Shown here: piece by piece, positions 35,606 to 44,062 of the stretch
How positions within the stretch are numbered: the stretch's first letter is position 1
Layout of the letters: every line of letters starts with the position of its first letter
Assembly: GCF_006438845.1 (NCBI RefSeq)
Contig: NZ_RCZJ01000003.1
Location: 588,353-652,352, forward strand
Direction: 5' to 3'
Source of the DNA: Variovorax ginsengisoli
Lineage (GTDB): Bacteria > Pseudomonadota > Gammaproteobacteria > Burkholderiales > Burkholderiaceae_C
Length of the DNA stretch: 64,000 bases
Made by a program: the position numbers and the translations under genes
The notes under the pieces: generated by a model
Told to the model about the DNA's origin: nothing
The model's input: only the letters and a program-made list of their open reading frames with translations
Database searches by the model: none

Positions 35606-36679
35606 ATGACTTCCACCCTCCCACGCACCCTGGTCGCCGCTGCGGCCCTGACCGCTGCTTTCGGCGCCTTCGCCCAGTCGAATGTCACGCTGTTCGGCGT
35701 GCTCGACGCCTCGGTCGCGCACATCTCCACCGACAACGGCAGCGTGACCGGCCTGGCCAACGGTGGCCAGTCGAGCAGCCGCCTCGGCTTCCGCGGCGTC
35801 GAAGACCTCGGCGGCGGTCTCGCTGCCGGCTTCTGGCTCGAAGCCGGCATCGGCGTCGACACTGGCAACAGCGGTGGCTTCTCCTTCGACCGCCGTTCGA
35901 CGGTGAGCTTGTCGAGCAACGCGATCGGCGAGCTGCGCCTGGGCCGCGACAAGTCCCCGGCTTATCTCAACATCGAGACCTTCGACCCGTTCGGCGACGT
36001 CGGCGTCGGCGGCATCGGCGGATCGAACCTGATCGGCAGCGCAACCTCGGCCGCCGGCACGCCCGAAGGCAGCGCGCCCAAGCGCGTCAGCAACAGCATC
36101 AACTACCTGCTGCCGGCGACGCTCGGCGGCTTTTACGGCCAGGTTCAATACGCGTTCGGCGAGCAGCTCTCGAACATCGAGAACGACACGCTGCGCGATG
36201 CCGTTGCGCTGCGCGTGGGCTACGGTTCGGGTCCGCTCAACGTGGCCTTCGGTCACGGCGAAGTGCGTGGAGGCACCACGGCGGTGGGTGTCGACTACAA
36301 GTCGACCAACATCGGCGCCTCGTACAACTTCGGCATGGTCAAGCCGATGGTGGTGTTCGCCACCGAGCGTGGCAACGGCCGCCGCGTCGATCTGCTGGGC
36401 ATCGGTGCCACCGCACCGGTGGGCGCAGGCGAGATTCGCGCGGCCTTCAGCATGTTCAAGCGCAAGGACATCGACGATGCCGATTCGAAGAAACTGTCTC
36501 TGGGCTACGGCTACAACCTGTCAAAGCGCACCCAGCTCTACGGCACCGTCTCACGCGTGAGCAATGACGATCGCGCCAATCGCGGTCTGGCGGTGTCGTC
36601 GTCGGCGCTCGCAAGCCCGGCGATCGCTCTGGGCAGCAGCGTGACGGGATACGAGCTGGGCTTGCGCCACAGCTTCTGA
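35606..36679 (+). CDS. Gram-negative porin
   Basis: 357 residues. The ATG at 35606 begins a signal peptide (MTSTLPRTLVAAAALTAAFG to AFAQ), and the mature protein starts SNVTLFGVLDASVAHIS, the usual beta-proteobacterial porin opening. Characteristic stretches: SSRLGFRGVEDLGGGLAAGFWLE, RRSTVSLSSNAIGELRLGRD. It ends YELGLRHSF with the terminal Phe of outer-membrane barrels. A trimeric 16-strand general diffusion pore with some anion bias is expected. The 198 bases upstream hold no promoter I can name with confidence. A strong hairpin follows the stop. Confidence 0.93.
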   Translation: MTSTLPRTLVAAAALTAAFGAFAQSNVTLFGVLDASVAHISTDNGSVTGLANGGQSSSRLGFRGVEDLGGGLAAGFWLEAGIGVDTGNSGGFSFDRRSTVSLSSNAIGELRLGRDKSPAYLNIETFDPFGDVGVGGIGGSNLIGSATSAAGTPEGSAPKRVSNSINYLLPATLGGFYGQVQYAFGEQLSNIENDTLRDAVALRVGYGSGPLNVAFGHGEVRGGTTAVGVDYKSTNIGASYNFGMVKPMVVFATERGNGRRVDLLGIGATAPVGAGEIRAAFSMFKRKDIDDADSKKLSLGYGYNLSKRTQLYGTVSRVSNDDRANRGLAVSSSALASPAIALGSSVTGYELGLRHSF

Positions 36680-36727
36680 CAGTTTGCGGTGCGGCGCCCG
36701 CGATGGCCCGCACCCCAAGATCAGGAC

Positions 36728-36763
36728 CGCCTGGCGCCGAACTCGGTTCGGCGCCAAAAGGCG
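36728..36763. terminator. Strong hairpin between porin and the convergent gene
   Basis: Perfect ten-base arms ggcgccgaac/gttcggcgcc with a three-base loop (36733-36755), extended outward by ccgcc/ggcgg. Four A residues lie within the outer right arm, so it resembles a terminator without a clean U tract. Confidence 0.5.
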
Positions 36764-36768
36764 GCGGC

Positions 36769-37125
36769 TCAGACCAGCGAGAACCCGTCGAACTTGATCG
36801 GACCGCGTGCCGGATACCGCGTGCCGAAGGCGCAGCTCGACACCATGCCGGTGCCCGACTCGAACACCGTGTAGGCCGTGATGTCGTTGCTCGACACGAA
36901 AGGCACGGCAACCGTCCCGGCCAGCTCGACCATCGGATTGCGCAGCGACGGCAGTGCCAGGGGTCGGTCGTGCAGATCGTTGTCCAGCGAGTCGTCGTCC
37001 TGCTTCCAGGTGAACGAGGTCAGCGCCCGGGTCTGCGCCGGGGTAGGCACCTTGTTGCGCTTGGCGGCCAGCTCGGCGATACAAGCCCTGGGCCGTGCGC
37101 ACGACACGATCGAGACCGACCGCAC
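36769..37125 (-). CDS. Unrecognised protein, possibly coupled to the 5'-nucleotidase gene
   Basis: A 118-residue frame from a GTG at 37125, 20 bases after the nucleotidase stop. Codon use (nearly all G/C third positions) matches real genes, and neither other frame of this strand looks protein-like. Recognisable parts are ELAAKRNKVPTPAQTRAL and SNDITAYTVFESGTGMVSSC. No signal peptide, membrane segment or named domain is seen, and the ribosome site is weak. It could be a small gene translated by coupling, or the remnant of a larger protein. Confidence 0.55.
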   Translation of the reverse strand: MRSVSIVSCARPRACIAELAAKRNKVPTPAQTRALTSFTWKQDDDSLDNDLHDRPLALPSLRNPMVELAGTVAVPFVSSNDITAYTVFESGTGMVSSCAFGTRYPARGPIKFDGFSLV

Positions 37126-37145
37126 GCGGTGCCGGCGCTTTCAGC

Positions 37146-38960
37146 TCACGACGGCGTCGCGATCGAGATCCGTGACGTCGACGGAGGTGTCAACGGGTCG
37201 TTGGCCCGGATGTACGCCTCCAGCGCATCGATGTCCTGGTCGCCGCCGAGCGTGTCGGTGCCCTGGTTGAACACGGTGAAGTTGTCGCCCCCGGTCGCAA
37301 GAAAGCTGTTCATCGTTACGCGGTAGGCGGTGCCGTCGACCAGCGGCGTGCCATCCAGCGCCATGCGACTGATCCGCGAGCCGGCCGCGGCAGACAGGTC
37401 GTAGGTGTAGCTGAAGCCGGTCGACGGCAGCAGCACGCGCGGTGCGGCCACCGTGTTCGCACCGCTGTTGAACTGCTGCTCCAGCAGCGCGCGAATCTGC
37501 GCCCCCGTCATCGTCTTCACCACCAGGCTGTTGCCGAAGGGCTGCACGCTGAAGAGCTGGCCATAGGTCACGTCGCCGTTGGCCGCGGGCACCAGGTCGG
37601 CGCGCACGCCGCCCGGGTTCATGAAGGCGATCTGGGCCGCCCCCTTGCTCGACGGTGCCGTGGCGGCGAGCTGTGCATCGGCGATCAGGTTGCCCATGGC
37701 GCTCTCGCGCGAGGGCGAGTTGACTCGGGTCGCAGCCGCCTGGAGCCGACCGGCCACGCGCGCGATCAGCGGTTCGGCCACCGTCTTGTAGCGGTCGACA
37801 AGGCTCGCGATCTCGGCGTTCTTCTCGAACCTCGGGTACTGGTCGGTCAACGCCACCGTGGTGGTGCCGCTGGTGTAGGGCTCGCCCTGGACGATCACGT
37901 TGTCGGCGCTCTTGGCCGTGACCTTGCGCGTGGTCGTGTCGACCGTGAGGCGAATGTCCGTCACCAGCGTTCCATACTGCCCCGCGCTCGTCAGCAGGAA
38001 AGGCTTGGCCGCGTTGGTCTTGGCGTAGTCGCACACATAGGCGCGGTGCGTGTGCCCTGAGACGACCACGTCGACGCCGGCGTCGAGCCGGTTCAGGATG
38101 GGCAGCAGGTCGCCGCTGAGCCCGGCGCAGCTCTTGTCGTTGTAGCCCGTCGTCACGGTCGCGCCTTCATGCACGACCACCACGATCACGTCGGCGCCCT
38201 GCGCGCGCAGGCCAGGAATCAGCGCGTTGGCGGTGTCAGCCTCGTCCTTGAACGTGAGGCCGGCCACACCCGATGGCGTGACGATGCTCGGCGTGCCCTT
38301 GAGCGTCATGCCGATGAAGCCGACCTTCACTGTCGCTCCGTCCTGGGTGAAGGTCTTCATGCCGGTGGCCGGGAACAGCGTGGCGCCGTCCGCCTTCACC
38401 GTGTTGGCCGCGAGGAAGCCGAAGTTGGCGCCGGCAAAGGTCTTGTTGACCTGGCACGGCTCGAGCGCCGTGTGCTTGGCGCAGCCGCCGTTCTTCATGC
38501 GCATGAGCTCGGTCTGCCCTTTGTCGAACTCGTGGTTGCCGACCGCGTTGAAATCGATCTTGATGGCGTTGACCGCCTCGATCGTCGGCTCGTCGAGGAA
38601 CAGTGCCGACACCAATGGCGACGCGCCGATCATGTCTCCCGCCGACACGACCGCGTGGTGCGGATTCCTGGCCTTCAGGCTCGCGATGGCCGACGCCATG
38701 TACGCGGCGCCTCCGGCCGGCACCGCGACGGTGCCGCCTGAAGCCGACGGCGCAACGATCGATGTCTTCGGCGGCTCAAGGTTGCCGTGCAGGTCGTTGA
38801 AGGCGATGAGCTTGATGTCCAGCGATGCCGGCACCGTGGGCGCCGGTGGGACGGGCGATGGGGTCGGCGGCGGAGCATCGTCGTCGCCGCCTCCACAGGC
38901 CGTGAGGGTCAGGGCCGCAAAGGCCCCGGCGATCAGCGAAAGCCGCCAGGTCGTGTCCAT
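37146..38960 (-). CDS. Bifunctional metallophosphatase/5'-nucleotidase lipoprotein
   Basis: 604 residues from the ATG at 38960. The leader ends in lipobox LTAC with Cys22, followed by a Gly/Asp- and Pro-rich linker. The metallophosphatase domain shows IAFNDLHGNLEPP, VSAGDMIGASPL, AVGNHEFDKG, VVVHEGA and VSGHTHRAY. The C-terminal 5'-nucleotidase domain (~360-560) has ESAMGNLIADAQL, MNPGGVRADL and GDNFTVFNQG, the last forming the adenine-stacking region. It should dephosphorylate external nucleotides in the periplasm, making nucleosides for import; this fits the purine genes in the window (inference). The N-terminal domain carries all metal ligands. Confidence 0.93.
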   Translation of the reverse strand: MDTTWRLSLIAGAFAALTLTACGGGDDDAPPPTPSPVPPAPTVPASLDIKLIAFNDLHGNLEPPKTSIVAPSASGGTVAVPAGGAAYMASAIASLKARNPHHAVVSAGDMIGASPLVSALFLDEPTIEAVNAIKIDFNAVGNHEFDKGQTELMRMKNGGCAKHTALEPCQVNKTFAGANFGFLAANTVKADGATLFPATGMKTFTQDGATVKVGFIGMTLKGTPSIVTPSGVAGLTFKDEADTANALIPGLRAQGADVIVVVVHEGATVTTGYNDKSCAGLSGDLLPILNRLDAGVDVVVSGHTHRAYVCDYAKTNAAKPFLLTSAGQYGTLVTDIRLTVDTTTRKVTAKSADNVIVQGEPYTSGTTTVALTDQYPRFEKNAEIASLVDRYKTVAEPLIARVAGRLQAAATRVNSPSRESAMGNLIADAQLAATAPSSKGAAQIAFMNPGGVRADLVPAANGDVTYGQLFSVQPFGNSLVVKTMTGAQIRALLEQQFNSGANTVAAPRVLLPSTGFSYTYDLSAAAGSRISRMALDGTPLVDGTAYRVTMNSFLATGGDNFTVFNQGTDTLGGDQDIDALEAYIRANDPLTPPSTSRISIATPS

Positions 38961-39136
38961 CTCGAACCTCCGCGCAGTGGATGTGCGCAAAGGCTAGGCG
39001 CCGTGTGTGACGGGTCGGTGACGCCGGGTGGCGCAATTGCCAACGCAGTCGGGCGTGCTGAATCCGTACGTCGATCCTTGGCCGGCTTGAGTCCGGCTTT
39101 GTCTTGCGCCGATGTTCTCGTCAGACGTCGGTTGTA

Positions 39137-39820
39137 TCAGCTCGCTTCGCGCTTTGGGCGACCAGCCTTCAGCGGGGTGAGCGCGTCGAGTGCTGCGCGC
39201 AGCGCGGGCGCGCTGAGTGCCTGCAGCGCATGCAGGCCGGCGCGCAGCAGTTCGCTCTTCTTCGCGGGCCGTTTGAACATCAGGGCACGGTTCTTGAGCG
39301 CGGCGATCAGGGCGAAGTCCTCCGACGGCATCGTGAAACTGTCGCGCACCAGCTTTTCCTTCGGCTTGGGCGCCTTTCGCGCATCGTCCGACAATTTCTT
39401 CGACGCGCTCTTCGGCCCAGCCGCAGGCTTCTGCGGTGCGACCCGCACCGGCGAGGCCTTCGTCCGCTGCACGGGCGAAGGCGATGCCAACGGCGCCGTC
39501 ACACGGGAAGTGGTTTTTCGCGTCACGGCGGTCTTTCGTGAAGCCGTCTTCACACCGGCCTTCTTTCCTGCGGGCTTCTTCGCCGAGGCGGCCGCCTTCT
39601 TGGCTGCCACTTTCTTCGCGATTGCCTTCTTCGTCACGACGCTCGATGCTTCGGCCACGGTGGCGGTCTTCCTGCGCACGACTTTCTTCGCAACAGCCTT
39701 CACAGGGGTCACAGCCGTCACAGGCGCCGCCGCCGCAGCCGCAGCCGCAGCCGCAGCCGCAGTTTGGACGGCCTCGGGCTGGAGTGTCTTGGGATCGCTG
39801 GCGGGCGCGTTGGTATTCAT
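39137..39820 (-). CDS. Histone-H1-like Ala/Lys-rich protein with C-terminal ribbon-helix-helix-like domain
   Basis: 227 residues. After a short acidic start comes a run of 12 alanines (residues 21-32), then about 100 residues of KKA, KKP, KKV and RKT repeats resembling bacterial H1-like tails. From about residue 158 the sequence changes to VRDSFTMPSEDFALIAALK and then RPAKKSELLRAGLHAL, which fits a strand-helix-helix pattern of ribbon-helix-helix DNA-binding domains (inference by pattern). It probably binds DNA and may be a nucleoid protein. The alanine run is encoded by a hexanucleotide repeat. A perfect palindrome lies 17 bases upstream of the start codon. Confidence 0.82.
   Translation of the reverse strand: MNTNAPASDPKTLQPEAVQTAAAAAAAAAAAAPVTAVTPVKAVAKKVVRRKTATVAEASSVVTKKAIAKKVAAKKAAASAKKPAGKKAGVKTASRKTAVTRKTTSRVTAPLASPSPVQRTKASPVRVAPQKPAAGPKSASKKLSDDARKAPKPKEKLVRDSFTMPSEDFALIAALKNRALMFKRPAKKSELLRAGLHALQALSAPALRAALDALTPLKAGRPKREAS
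39732..39761. repeat. Hexanucleotide repeat (gccgca)5
   Basis: Five perfect tandem gccgca units within the H1-like gene, coding for part of its Ala12 run. Changes in copy number would alter the run by two residues without shifting frame. Confidence 0.9.
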
Positions 39821-40231
39821 GCAATTCTGATAATGGTGTAAATGATTTACATCATATCAACGATGCCACAGAAGATCGCCAGAGAGCCCACAGGCCGGTC
39901 ACGGCCGAGTCATCTTGAAGGGGTCCAATGCAAGGACTACCAAGGGATGACGATGGATATCGAGAAGACGGTTGCTGCGAGACAGGCTTGCATCGACGCG
40001 ATACTGAGTTGCGTGCGCGAGGGTCGGGCTTACTCCACCCTCTTCTTCCGGCAGCTTTGCGCCCGTGGCTGACCTGTCGGCGACGCTGCACGGCGAAACG
40101 AATGCACAGGGCAACCGCGCTCAAGCCGCGTCGCCAAGTCACCGGATTGGCCCGCGCGAGACCGAGGACGACGCCGACCGCAAGCAGTGCATACGCCGCC
40201 ATCGCGCGCCGTTCAAAGATGAACTGACAGC
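39821..40231. other. 411-base stretch without a supported gene
   Basis: The first ~45 bases are AT-rich and hold the H1-like promoter palindrome. The remainder has ordinary GC content and several open frames, none with a good ribosome site and clear codon bias. The longest plausible plus-strand one (39842-40072, 76 codons, with an internal ATG at 39948) contains DIEKTVAARQACIDAIL, which could be a real short helix, but I cannot support it. No hairpin with a T tract is evident. Confidence 0.6.
39837..39851. promoter_or_regulatory. Perfect palindrome tgtaaatgatttaca
   Basis: Seven-base arms around one central base, in the AT-rich region 17-31 bases upstream of the H1-like start codon. Position and symmetry fit an operator for a dimeric repressor. 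Confidence 0.65.
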
Positions 40232-42001
40232 ATGCTGCAGCCCCTGTGGGAGGGCGGACCGCTCTTCGCCCTTTTCCAACCGATTGTCGACCTGCGTCGA
40301 GGGAGCATCTTCGGCCACGAGGCATTGATCCGAGGGCCGGTCGGCACGCCGCTGCACACGCCGCTGGCGCTGCTGGAGCTGGCCACCCGCGAAGCTCGGC
40401 TGACCGAGTTTGAGCTTCACTGCGTCGACGTCATCCTCGCCGAATGGCGTGTGCTCGGCGCGCCAGGACGGCTCTTCCTCAATCTGGGATCGGATGCGCT
40501 GAACGCCGCGATGGGCGGGGACCGGCCGTGCCGGTTCGAACGCGCGCTCGCGAAGCACGGCGTCGATGTGCGCAGCGTGACCGTCGAGATCACCGAGCAG
40601 CGGCATGCGGGCGACGTCGCGGCACTGCGCCTCGCCGTCAAGACCTTGCAGTCCTTCGGAGGTACCGTGGCGCTCGACGATTTCGGCGAGGGGCACTCCA
40701 ACCTCCGGCTCTGGGCCGAGTTGAAGCCCGACATCGTGAAGATCGACAAGTTCTTCACGCATGGCATCGCGGTCAGCTTGGAGCATCTCGAAATGGTGCG
40801 TGCCATCGTCACGTTCGCGCACACGCTGGGCACCACCCTCGTCGCGGAAGGCGTGGAAGACACCGACGACCTGCGCGTACTGCGCGACCTGGGCATCGGC
40901 CTGGGCCAGGGCTACCTGCTCGGCCGACCGGCGGCGCAGCCGACCCGCACCGTGACCGCGCCGATCACGGAAGCCATTCGCGACAGCCGCATCGCCGTGA
41001 TGCCGCAGGCCTCTCAGGCGGTCAGGCCCGGCGTGCTCCGAAGCCTGGCGCTCATTCATGCGCCGGCGCTGCAGCCGTCGACGCTGAACGACGACGTGTC
41101 ACTCATCTTTCAGGCTCGCCCGGAGCTGCACGCCTTGGCCGTGATCGATCAAGGCCGTCCTGTCGCCTTGATCAACCGACAGTCGTTCATGAACGACTAC
41201 GCGCGTCTCTACTTCCGCGAAGTCCACGGCCGGCGACCCTGTGTTGCGTACGCCAACCAGACGCCACGCATCGTCGGCATCGACGACGACGTGGAGGATC
41301 TGGTCGGCATCCTGATGTCGGAGGATCAACGTTATCTGAGCGACGGCTTCATCGTGACCGAGCATGGACGGTACGTCGGTCTGGGCACTGGTGAGCAGCT
41401 TGTTCGAACCGTGACCGAAGCGCGCGTGGAAACGGCGCGCCACGCCAACCCGCTCACCTTTCTACCGGGCAACATCCCGATCAGTATCCATATCGAGCGG
41501 TTGATCGCCGGCCGGGCGGGCTTCGTCGCGTGCTACGCGGATCTGAACCATTTCAAGTCGTTCAACGATCACTACGGATACTGGCGTGGCGACGAGATGA
41601 TCCGCCTGCTCGCACGGCTGGCGGTGCGACACGGCCACGCGCATCGAGACTTCGTCGGCCACATCGGCGGCGACGACTTCCTGATCCTGTTCCAGAGCCG
41701 CGACTGGCAGCAGCGCTGCGCCCACCTGATCCAGGATTTCGCTGTCGAGGCGCTCACTTTGTACGACGATGCGGCGCGCTCGGCGGGCGGCATCGACGGC
41801 GCGGACCGGCACGGCGTGCGGCGCTTCTTTCCCTGCGCGACCTTGTCGATCGGTGCGCTGTGCGTCGCGCCCGGCATGCTCATGCATGCGGAAGACGTAG
41901 CCAGCGAGGCTGCCGTCGCCAAGCACGAGGCCAAGCTGGCCGCCAGCGGACTCGCGGTGCGGCATGTGGCTGTCTCTGCGCATGCGCGATCCGACAGCTG
42001 A
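40232..42001 (+). CDS. EAL-CBS-GGDEF cyclic-di-GMP protein
   Basis: 589 residues with no membrane segment. EAL domain ~10-235: Glu30 in EALIRG, Asn84 in FLNLG, Glu119 in VEITE, Asp149-Asp150 in DDFGEG, Lys173 in IDKFF and Glu206 in AEGVED, so all metal and catalytic residues of a c-di-GMP phosphodiesterase are present. A middle region ~260-390 has two CBS-like halves (ALAVIDQGRPVALINRQSF and SDGFIVTEHGRYVGLGTGEQL). The GGDEF domain ~400-575 has DLNHFKSFND and GGDDF (residues 489-493), one conservative change from GGDEF. It may therefore make or break c-di-GMP, with CBS binding a nucleotide or metabolite. Start site lacks a strong ribosome site. Confidence 0.9.
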   Translation: MLQPLWEGGPLFALFQPIVDLRRGSIFGHEALIRGPVGTPLHTPLALLELATREARLTEFELHCVDVILAEWRVLGAPGRLFLNLGSDALNAAMGGDRPCRFERALAKHGVDVRSVTVEITEQRHAGDVAALRLAVKTLQSFGGTVALDDFGEGHSNLRLWAELKPDIVKIDKFFTHGIAVSLEHLEMVRAIVTFAHTLGTTLVAEGVEDTDDLRVLRDLGIGLGQGYLLGRPAAQPTRTVTAPITEAIRDSRIAVMPQASQAVRPGVLRSLALIHAPALQPSTLNDDVSLIFQARPELHALAVIDQGRPVALINRQSFMNDYARLYFREVHGRRPCVAYANQTPRIVGIDDDVEDLVGILMSEDQRYLSDGFIVTEHGRYVGLGTGEQLVRTVTEARVETARHANPLTFLPGNIPISIHIERLIAGRAGFVACYADLNHFKSFNDHYGYWRGDEMIRLLARLAVRHGHAHRDFVGHIGGDDFLILFQSRDWQQRCAHLIQDFAVEALTLYDDAARSAGGIDGADRHGVRRFFPCATLSIGALCVAPGMLMHAEDVASEAAVAKHEAKLAASGLAVRHVAVSAHARSDS

Positions 42002-42071
42002 CGACGGCCACCTTCACGCGCCTGTCATGCGCGCTGTTTTCAATCCGGTCTACACCCACCCGGACATTCCA

Positions 42072-43955
42072 ATGACAACAAAGTACGAACCCAGCTCGCC
42101 AACCGACGCCGATCCGCGCGAGTTGGCGAACAAGCGCCGCCGCGACTTCCTCGACTTCCTGGTCAAGTCCTCGTCCAGCGCCGTGGCACTGGTGGCCGCC
42201 GGCTCGCTGGCCGCATGCGGCGGCGGTGGCAGCGACGACGCGCCGACCGCACCGGCTCCGGCTCCGGCACCAACCCCGACCTCGACACCGGCGACATTCG
42301 CCTTCGGCGTGGCCAGCGGCGACCCGTTGACCGACCGCGTGATCCTGTGGACGCACGCCAAGGTCCCGACCAGCACGGCCGACGTTGCGCTGACCTGGGA
42401 AGTCGCCACCGACGCCGCCTTCGCCACGGTGGTCCGCAGTGGCACCGTCACCGCGTCCGAGTCCGCGTCCTTCACTGCCAAGATCGACGTCACCGGCCTG
42501 ACCGCAGGCGCCAGCTACTTCTATCGCTTTCGCGACGCCACCGGCGCGTCGTCGACTGTCGGCACCACGCGCACGCTGCCGGCCGCCAACGCGGCTTCGG
42601 TCAAGTTCGCGGTTTTCTCCTGCGCGCTCTATTCCGAGGGGTATTTCCACGCCTACGACGCGGCCGCCAAGTCCGACGCGCTCTACGCCCTGCACCTGGG
42701 CGACTACATCTACGAATACGGCTCCGACCCGAAGAAGTACGGCAACGGCAACATCCCCGGAAGCCGCGTTGCGAGTCCGGCCAACGACATCGTGACGATG
42801 AACGACTACCGCACGCGCCACGCGCTCTACAAGTCGGACCTGAACCTGCAGGCGGCGCATGCGCGCATGCCCTGGATCACGGTGTGGGACGACCACGAGT
42901 TCGCCAACAACGGCTACGTGAACGGCGCGGAGAACCACGACCCGGCGACGCAGGGCGACTGGGTGACGCGCAAGAACATCGCGGCGAAGGTCTATCACGA
43001 GTGGATGCCGATCCGCACGCCCGATGCGAGCAACCTGCTGAAGATCTATCGCCGCTTCGACTTCGGCAACCTCTTCACACTGCACATGCTCGACACCCGC
43101 ATCGAAGGCCGCGACCGCCAGTACGACAACTTCGGCGACGCCGACGGCGGCATCGGACGCTACTTCGCCGGCCTGACGCCGACCGCCGGTGGCGTGCGCC
43201 CCGATGCGTCACGCCAGATGATGAGCGCCGAGCAACAGAACTGGCTCACCAGCGGCATGAACGCCTCCTCGGCAACGTGGCAGATGTTGGGCAACCAGAC
43301 GATCATGGCGCGCATGTGGATCCCGGGCTCGGTGCTGGCGACCGTCGCCACCGACCCCGCCAGCGCACAGGTCGCCATCGGCGCCTACCTCACGGCGAAG
43401 GCGACCCGCGCCGCCGGTGCCCCACTGTCGCCGACCCAGACCGCCCTGCTCGACCCGGCGCTCAATCCGCGCCTGCCCTACAGCCTCGATTCGTGGGACG
43501 GCTATCCGGCGCAGCGCGAGGCGATCCTGCAAACGGTGAAGGCACAGGGCAAGCGGCTGGTGACGCTGTCTGGCGACTCGCACAACGGCTGGTTCGCCAA
43601 CCTCACGACCCTGGCCGGTGAAAAGGTCGGCGTCGAGTTCGCAGGGACATCGGTCACCTCTTCCGGCTTCGAAGGCGCCGGGCTCGGCGCGCTGGCGAGT
43701 TCGATCGACGGCAGCGTGCTGGTGCCGCAACTGGGCAACGCCGCCATCGGTGCCGGTCTTGGCTTGATCGACGACATGAACTACTGCAACACCACGCAGC
43801 GTGGCTATCTGCTGATGACGGTGACGCCGACGCAGGTGAAGGGCGAGTACGTCTACGTGACCAACGTGAAGGTGCCTGCATACACCGCTGCGATCGGCCG
43901 CACCGTCACGGTAGCCGCCACAGCGGGCGGCACGGCTGCGCCGGTGATGGCCTGA
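42072..43955 (+). CDS. phoD: PhoD-family alkaline phosphatase, Tat-exported lipoprotein
   Basis: 627 residues from the ATG at 42072. The N terminus carries a twin-arginine motif (RRDFL at residues 23-27), a hydrophobic region and lipobox LAAC (Cys49), then a Gly/Pro/Ala-rich linker. PhoD motifs: FAFGVASGDPLTDRVILWTHA, LHLGDYIYEYG, VWDDHEFANNGY and SGDSHNGW. PhoD enzymes use Fe(III) and Ca(II) to release phosphate from mono- and diesters outside the cytoplasm; folding with metal before export explains the Tat signal. It follows the c-di-GMP gene by 70 bases on the same strand, so both may be cotranscribed. No clear Pho box was found. Confidence 0.93.
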   Translation: MTTKYEPSSPTDADPRELANKRRRDFLDFLVKSSSSAVALVAAGSLAACGGGGSDDAPTAPAPAPAPTPTSTPATFAFGVASGDPLTDRVILWTHAKVPTSTADVALTWEVATDAAFATVVRSGTVTASESASFTAKIDVTGLTAGASYFYRFRDATGASSTVGTTRTLPAANAASVKFAVFSCALYSEGYFHAYDAAAKSDALYALHLGDYIYEYGSDPKKYGNGNIPGSRVASPANDIVTMNDYRTRHALYKSDLNLQAAHARMPWITVWDDHEFANNGYVNGAENHDPATQGDWVTRKNIAAKVYHEWMPIRTPDASNLLKIYRRFDFGNLFTLHMLDTRIEGRDRQYDNFGDADGGIGRYFAGLTPTAGGVRPDASRQMMSAEQQNWLTSGMNASSATWQMLGNQTIMARMWIPGSVLATVATDPASAQVAIGAYLTAKATRAAGAPLSPTQTALLDPALNPRLPYSLDSWDGYPAQREAILQTVKAQGKRLVTLSGDSHNGWFANLTTLAGEKVGVEFAGTSVTSSGFEGAGLGALASSIDGSVLVPQLGNAAIGAGLGLIDDMNYCNTTQRGYLLMTVTPTQVKGEYVYVTNVKVPAYTAAIGRTVTVAATAGGTAAPVMA

Positions 43956-44062
43956 ACCGAGAACGCGCGAGCCTCATGGGCTCCTGGTGAGAAGAGCAAA
44001 GTAGCCAGGCCCTTCGAAGGCTCGCTGCGAAGCGTCGTCGAGGCTGGCTGCTCCGTCAACGC

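Noticed and set aside
39732..39761. Tandem repeat considered as a CRISPR remnant
   Set aside because: Six-base units without spacers, inside a coding region; a simple sequence repeat.
39842..40072. Possible 76-codon plus-strand gene
   Set aside because: Starts within the H1-like promoter palindrome, lacks a ribosome site and has no family; kept only as a note on the gene-free stretch.
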